Of a DNA stretch of 64,000 nt, positions 63,889 through 64,000 are shown in pieces (positions within the stretch are counted from its first letter, which is position 1; each line of letters starts with the position of its first letter). The DNA is from Bhargavaea cecembensis DSE10 (GTDB lineage: Bacteria; Bacillota; Bacilli; Bacillales_A; Planococcaceae): NCBI RefSeq assembly GCF_000348905.1, contig NZ_AOFT01000009.1:94382-158381 (forward strand), in the 5' to 3' direction. The notes under the pieces are model-generated. The model was not told the origin of the DNA. It saw only the letters and a program-made list of their open reading frames with translations, and made no database searches. Position numbers and translations under genes: made by a program.

Positions 63889-64000
63889 CTTATGGAGAGT
63901 TTGATCCTGGCTCAGGACGAACGCTGGCGGCGTGCCTAATACATGCAAGTCGAGCGGATGACGGGGAGCTTGCTCCCCCGATTCAGCGGCGGACGGGTGA
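63889..64000 (+). rRNA. rrs: 16S ribosomal RNA, 5' end (runs off the right edge)
   Basis: The conserved 16S beginning AGAGTTTGATCCTGGCTC starts near 63896, followed by GACGAACGCTGGCGGCGTGC, the TAATACATGCAAGTCGAGC segment and the start of the V1 hairpin (GGGGAGCTTGCTCCCC). The mature 5' end is put at about 63889 by comparison with Bacillus 16S, within a few bases. Only about 110 bases are inside the window. Confidence 0.97.

Overview
This 64 kb window is chromosomal DNA of an endospore-lineage Bacillales bacterium, most likely a GC-rich member of the Planococcaceae. Three things support this. The gene order is the Bacillus core order (thrS, infC-rpmI-rplT, dnaI-dnaB-nrdR, speD, gapB, coaE-mutM-polA, phoPR, mdh-icd-citZ, ytvI, fxsA, pyk-pfkA, accAD, dnaE, nrnA, ytpI, ytoI, ytkL, ald, tpx, sppA). 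There is an alpha/beta small acid-soluble spore protein gene with a sigma-G-type promoter. Ribosome binding sites are strong and Gram-positive, with GTG, TTG, CTG and ATT starts. The GC richness and the genus-level placement (Bhargavaea-like) are impressions only. Most genes lie on the minus strand.

Layout. 1-8.4 kb: the start of a cation P-type ATPase (off the left edge), a YyaL-type thioredoxin-fold protein with a phosphodiesterase, a histidine phosphatase, an EEP-family phosphatase, HelD, and a GNAT/DUF2087 pair. 8.4-12.7 kb: a respiratory block. A four-gene cytochrome ba3-type oxidase operon ends in a tiny hydrophobic protein and lies directly downstream of an Fe-S-type Fnr gene; an Fnr box sits at -41.5 of the oxidase promoter. 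12.8-18.3 kb: a structured noncoding RNA with its own promoter and terminator ahead of ypsA, then small regulatory and stress genes (XRE regulator, ThpR with a CTG start, PadR plus a HAAS/DUF4097 protein, dUTPase, sigma-W-controlled YsdB).

18.3-26.3 kb: translation and replication initiation: ysdA, L20/L35/IF3 behind an L20-type attenuator, thrS behind a T-box, dnaI, dnaB, nrdR, speD. 26.4-40.7 kb: gapB, coaE-mutM-polA, hflK-hflC, phoPR with a MaoC-like gene, and the TCA genes citZ, icd and mdh. 40.7-47.5 kb: ytvI, fxsA and a collinear block in which a FadR-type regulator overlaps accD and is followed by accA, pfkA and pyk. 47.9-59.1 kb: dnaE, nrnA, ytpI, ytoI, ytkL, an M24 peptidase, ald, uspA, ytxK and tpx. 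59.1-63.9 kb: an RDD protein with SppA, RarD, an acyl-CoA synthetase and the spore-protein gene. The 5' end of a 16S rRNA gene is at the right edge.

Control is visible at many points: Fnr box, PadR-type palindrome, sigma-W and sigma-G promoters, L20 leader, T-box, CcpN-like site at gapB, a structured speD leader, a cre-like site at citZ and a FadR-like operator. Three related copies of a dispersed GC-rich repeat lie in two of the largest non-coding gaps. I saw no CRISPR array, prophage, insertion sequence or tRNA gene. The most unusual points are the ypsA-upstream RNA, the oxidase microprotein with its class II Fnr promoter, a Tpx lacking its resolving cysteine, the repeat family, and a 16S gene with no visible rRNA promoter.
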